Source: Planococcaceae bacterium UBA3378 (GTDB lineage: Bacteria; Bacillota; Bacilli; Bacillales_A; Planococcaceae). From it: a stretch of DNA of 26,487 bases. Numbering within the stretch: the stretch's first letter is position 1; each line of letters begins with the position of its first letter. The notes under the pieces were generated by a model. It did not search any database. It was not told the origin of the DNA and saw only the letters and a list, made by a program, of their open reading frames with translations. This document shows positions 23,915-26,487 of the stretch, one piece after another. The stretch spans positions 2,363-28,849 of the forward strand of contig DEQA01000283.1 in the NCBI GenBank assembly GCA_002359075.1, written 5' to 3'. The position numbers were made by a program, and so were the translations under genes.

Positions 23915-23945
23915 TTTGTCACCTTCTCATTGTTTTTACAGTTGA

Positions 23946-23975
23946 AGTATACAGGAATGCCCCTCTTAACGCCAA
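23946..23975 (-). promoter_or_regulatory. Sigma-A promoter of yidC
   Basis: On the minus strand TTGGCG (23975-23970), 18 bases, TATACT (23951-23946). The predicted start leaves a leader of about 25 bases before the yidC start, too short for a regulatory leader peptide. Confidence 0.6.
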
Positions 23976-24154
23976 CAGGAAAGAGCAAAAATATGAAAGA
24001 ACCTGCTTGATACCAGAGGATGGCATCTCTACGCCGCTACACACCAGTATAGAATAAACGAAGAAGGCTTGGACCGTGCGATTATCTTAAAAACAGAATA
24101 ACTTTACGGAAGGCATGCTCTTCATATAGAAAGAAGTGCCTCTTTCTTAATAAC

Positions 24155-24183
24155 TAAAAAGCCCTACCCGTAGAAGCAGGACC
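24155..24183 (-). terminator. Rho-independent terminator of the AraC-family gene
   Basis: A seven-pair stem (24176-24182 with 24161-24167) has two G-U pairs that form only in minus-strand RNA, and it is followed by TTTTT. It lies 12 bases past the stop. Confidence 0.7.
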
Positions 24184-24194
24184 TTTATCAATAA

Positions 24195-24989
24195 CTATGC
24201 TTTTTGGTACTCGGATTCGCCAATTTCGAAACGGTAAAATTCATGATGTAATTCGTCGCGGAAGTGCTTAGGCGTCACTCCTGTGTATTTTTTGAAAATA
24301 CGGGTAAAATAGCTTTGGTTGCAAAAATGGAACTGGTCAGAAATAGAAGTAATACTCTTATTCGTATGGCGTAAATAATATTGAGATTCTTCTACACGGC
24401 GTACATTTAAATACTCTACGAGAGTAATCCCTACATGTTCCCGGAAAATACGGGACAAATGGCTTGTACTAATATGGAAGTTTGCAGCGATACTCTCTAC
24501 TGTCAGGTCGTTCTCCAGTTCATCATTAATATACATAATTACTTTGTTTACCGTTTGGTGGCGGAATGTAGGTTGCTTTCTATCTGCAATAAAGTAAACA
24601 TAGAAATCGATTAGATCATCTGCGAACTGTAAAAACTCTGCATCCTTCATTCTATTTTCAATCATATCCGCACATGCCAAATTAAAGGCAAATGCTTTTT
24701 TCGAAGGTACTTGGTTATCAAGAAGCTTTCGCGCTACAATGGAAGATAGAGTAATAAAATAATGCCGTACTACCTTGATCACTTGTTTTCCGAAACGAAT
24801 AGATAAAATATCAATAATTTCATGTAAAGATTTCTTCGCTTTGGATGCTTCTAAATGATAAATCTCGAACAACAGCTTTGATTCAATATTAAAAAATTCT
24901 TCAATACCCTGATAGTGATTAATATTGTCGATTTCCTGGAAGTATCTTTTGGAAATCGTTTCAGATATGGAATGTTGATGTAGTTGCAT
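24195..24989 (-). CDS. AraC-family transcriptional regulator
   Basis: The 264-residue protein has a C-terminal AraC DNA-binding domain with two helix-turn-helix motifs: LTVESIAANFHISTSHLSRIF (162-182) and ITSISDQFHFCNQSYFTRIF (213-232), then KKYTGVTPKHFRDE. The N-terminal 160 residues are mostly helical (IDILSIRFGKQVIKVVRHYF) and do not resemble the cupin of classic AraC, so the signal is unknown. GGGG lies about 6 bases before the ATG. It is monocistronic and diverges from the LytTR gene across 778 bases. No metabolic target gene adjoins it in the window. Confidence 0.9.
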   Translation of the reverse strand: MQLHQHSISETISKRYFQEIDNINHYQGIEEFFNIESKLLFEIYHLEASKAKKSLHEIIDILSIRFGKQVIKVVRHYFITLSSIVARKLLDNQVPSKKAFAFNLACADMIENRMKDAEFLQFADDLIDFYVYFIADRKQPTFRHQTVNKVIMYINDELENDLTVESIAANFHISTSHLSRIFREHVGITLVEYLNVRRVEESQYYLRHTNKSITSISDQFHFCNQSYFTRIFKKYTGVTPKHFRDELHHEFYRFEIGESEYQKA

Positions 24990-25345
24990 AGATTACCCCA
25001 TCTTTCTTATATATGCTCCTCGCATATTTTTTTACAAAATATAACATTCTTCTTTATAATAATATATACTGAAAAGTAAGATACGAAAATACTTATTTAC
25101 TATTTTTTCGATATTTTTGGCCATAAGATGTTTAATACTACCACAACTAAAAATTTCCATTTTGTATGTCTCTTACTAACTACAGAGAATATTACCATAT
25201 TTTGCGTTTTTCTTTCAACTTTATTTTACCAACTATATAGTTCAAAAATATCACTACTAGGTAGTAAGACCGTTTTAAAACACAACATTACTAAAGTATA
25301 TAGATTTTAGATTAAATAACAAATGGTTCAGCACCGTAATATAGG
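24990..25345. other. AT-rich divergent intergenic region with small palindromes
   Basis: No gene found. Near the AraC start a hairpin ATATGC/GCATAT (25011-25027) lies in the leader, with GAGGA in its loop on the minus strand. Further on are AACTATATAGTT (25231-25242, a perfect palindrome) and ACTACTAGGTAGT (25253-25265, 5-base arms), possible operator sites. Confidence 0.45.
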
Positions 25346-25482
25346 GTTGGTTTCCATTCCGGCTGGATGCTTTTCGCGGAGGCACGGCTCCAACTAAATG
25401 ATTTTGAGGATTACCCCGAAATCATTGGATTTTTAAGCCCGTGCTATTCCCCAAGGAGTCGCCAGCCGCCACTCCACTCAAC
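25346..25482. repeat. Nested palindromic repeat-like element
   Basis: A 137-base GC-richer island in an AT-rich gap. Three nested inverted repeats are visible: GGCTGG/CCAGCC (25361-25366 with 25462-25467), GCACGG/CCGTGC (25382-25387 with 25439-25444) and AATGATTT/AAATCATT (25397-25404 with 25419-25426). The sequence, with GCGGAGGCACGGCT and AGGAGTCGCCAGCC, resembles dispersed non-coding repeats that I recall from Bacillaceae genomes. Only one copy is in the window, so its repeat nature rests on recollection. No protein is encoded. Confidence 0.6.
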
Positions 25483-25696
25483 TTGTAATCATACTGGCTT
25501 GTCATCCCCAACTTATGGCGAAGACCTTAACAAATGCATAACAAGGAAATAAATAAGTGTCTTTCTTTTAAATTCTATCTTCCAAGGGGAAGAACACATT
25601 TTGTAAGTGATACTCCTTTTTTCCAATATTCTATAGTATTTTCAAAGAAAAATGAATGACCAATTCAGTTCCACCTACTATTCGCGAATCTTCTCT

Positions 25697-25725
25697 ATTA
25701 CATTTCTATAAATATGTAGTAAAAT
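25697..25725 (+). promoter_or_regulatory. Probable sigma-A promoter of the LytTR gene
   Basis: ATTACA (25697-25702, 4 of 6), 17 bases, TAAAAT (25720-25725, 5 of 6). It lies about 40 bases upstream of the GTG start. Confidence 0.5.
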
Positions 25726-25767
25726 AAAAGATAAATGATTTAAAATCCTTAAAAGAGGTGTTATAAA

Positions 25768-26418
25768 GTGGATCCGAAGCAAATTGAAGAAATTATGGAA
25801 GTAATAAAAGAATTTTTCCCTGAGAACACATCTATTGCCATCTCAGATACAAATGAATATTTATACTATCAACCAAGCAAAAAAGTAGATTTAAAAATTA
25901 AACCGGGCGATCCAGTCAAGGAAGGTTCAGCTGCACACAAAGCATTAACATATGGACAAAAAATCAGCACATACATTGAACCGGATGTATTTGGTGTTCC
26001 GTATTTCGGTATGAGTATACCTTTAATCGATGAAGGAGAAGCAAAAGGAGCCATTACTGCTATCTTCCCTCAAAAGCCATCACCATTTTTAACAAACTAC
26101 ATTACTGTAAAAATCGATGACTGCTGGTACCCAATCAAGCATAACCAAGTAATCTATCTCGAAACACAACTTCGTAAAACGTTTGTCAAAACAATGAATC
26201 GTGAAGGCTATCATCGACTGAACTTAAGTGACTTGGAACTATTTTTAGCTCCTGATTCATTTATTCGCTGTCACCGTTCCTATATTGTAAACATCGATTT
26301 CATCGATGAAATCCAGCCCGACTCACACTCCACTTTCTTATTAATCATGAAGGATGGTACACGAATCCCTGTCTCACAACGTTATGCTAGTTATTTCCGC
26401 CGCTCACTTGGTTTTTAA
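25768..26418 (+). CDS. LytTR-domain transcriptional regulator with N-terminal sensor-like domain
   Basis: The 216-residue protein begins at GTG 25768, 7 bases after AGAGGTG. Residues about 112-214 form a LytTR DNA-binding domain: IKHNQVIYLETQLRKTFV, then FIRCHRSYIVNIDFIDEI and RIPVSQRYASYFRRSL. The first 100 residues are not a response-regulator receiver: there is no phosphoacceptor pattern. They look like a PAS/Cache-like soluble sensor (IAISDTNEYLYYQPSK, FGVPYFGMSIPLIDEGEAKGAI), of the kind seen on some soluble chemotaxis-type proteins. It would be a one-component regulator; its ligand is unknown. The target may lie beyond the window edge. Confidence 0.88.
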   Translation: MDPKQIEEIMEVIKEFFPENTSIAISDTNEYLYYQPSKKVDLKIKPGDPVKEGSAAHKALTYGQKISTYIEPDVFGVPYFGMSIPLIDEGEAKGAITAIFPQKPSPFLTNYITVKIDDCWYPIKHNQVIYLETQLRKTFVKTMNREGYHRLNLSDLELFLAPDSFIRCHRSYIVNIDFIDEIQPDSHSTFLLIMKDGTRIPVSQRYASYFRRSLGF

Positions 26419-26487
26419 TCCATAGCATTTTTCTATTAGCGAAAAAAGCCTTTTGTCTTACCAACTGATATGCTCCCCATTAGGTAG

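Noticed and set aside
23915..24194. MifM-like leader peptide gene upstream of yidC
   Set aside because: The promoter at 23946-23975 leaves only about 25 bases of leader, and no suitable reading frame is present.

Overview
The window looks like a chromosomal segment of a low-GC, Gram-positive endospore-former of the order Bacillales. The family Planococcaceae (Lysinibacillus/Solibacillus-like) is my inference. The support is strong AGGAGG-type ribosome sites, U-tailed hairpin terminators, a sigma-B operon, and gene order matching the Bacillus subtilis block ddl-murF-cshA-ydbST-ydcA-acpS-ydcC-alr-ndoAI-ndoA-rsb-sigB-tex read from right to left. No rRNA, tRNA, CRISPR array, prophage or intact insertion sequence was seen.

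Bases 1-4150, minus strand: the 5' part of tex, then a compact general-stress operon rsbT-rsbU-rsbV-rsbW-sigB. The stressosome genes rsbR and rsbS and the feedback phosphatase gene rsbX, which B. subtilis has here, are missing. Bases 4161-7566, minus: acpS, a YdcC-like lipoprotein, alr, and the mazE/mazF (ndoAI/ndoA) toxin-antitoxin pair, ending at a strong terminator. A rhomboid protease (7633-8238, +) diverges from acpS and converges on ydbT, with which it shares a terminator. ydbS-ydbT (8342-10292) is preceded by a textbook ECF sigma-W promoter.

Bases 10701-16928, minus: the DEAD-box helicase cshA, an alpha/beta hydrolase, the peptidoglycan precursor pair ddl-murF, and an unrecognised 248-residue gene. 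Bases 17125-18306, plus: the SEDS glycosyltransferase rodA behind a perfect sigma-M-type promoter. Next is a 46-codon gene on the minus strand (18419-18559), with its own ribosome site, terminator and ECF-like promoter. It is easily overlooked.

Bases 19326-26418 form a looser set: a YwqG-family protein, cardiolipin synthase, a D,D-carboxypeptidase, a YidC-type insertase with a small membrane protein, an AraC regulator, a nested palindromic repeat in a 778-base AT-rich gap, and a LytTR regulator.

The unifying theme is envelope construction and stress: D-Ala supply (alr), D-Ala-D-Ala (ddl), its attachment (murF), glycan polymerisation (rodA), stem-peptide trimming (carboxypeptidase), membrane lipid and protein insertion (cls, yidC), antimicrobial defence (ydbST), and general stress control (sigB). 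ECF-type promoters appear at three of these loci. I found no clearly new multigene system. The best novelty candidates are the 46-residue stress-type peptide, the cut-down sigB operon and the structured repeat.
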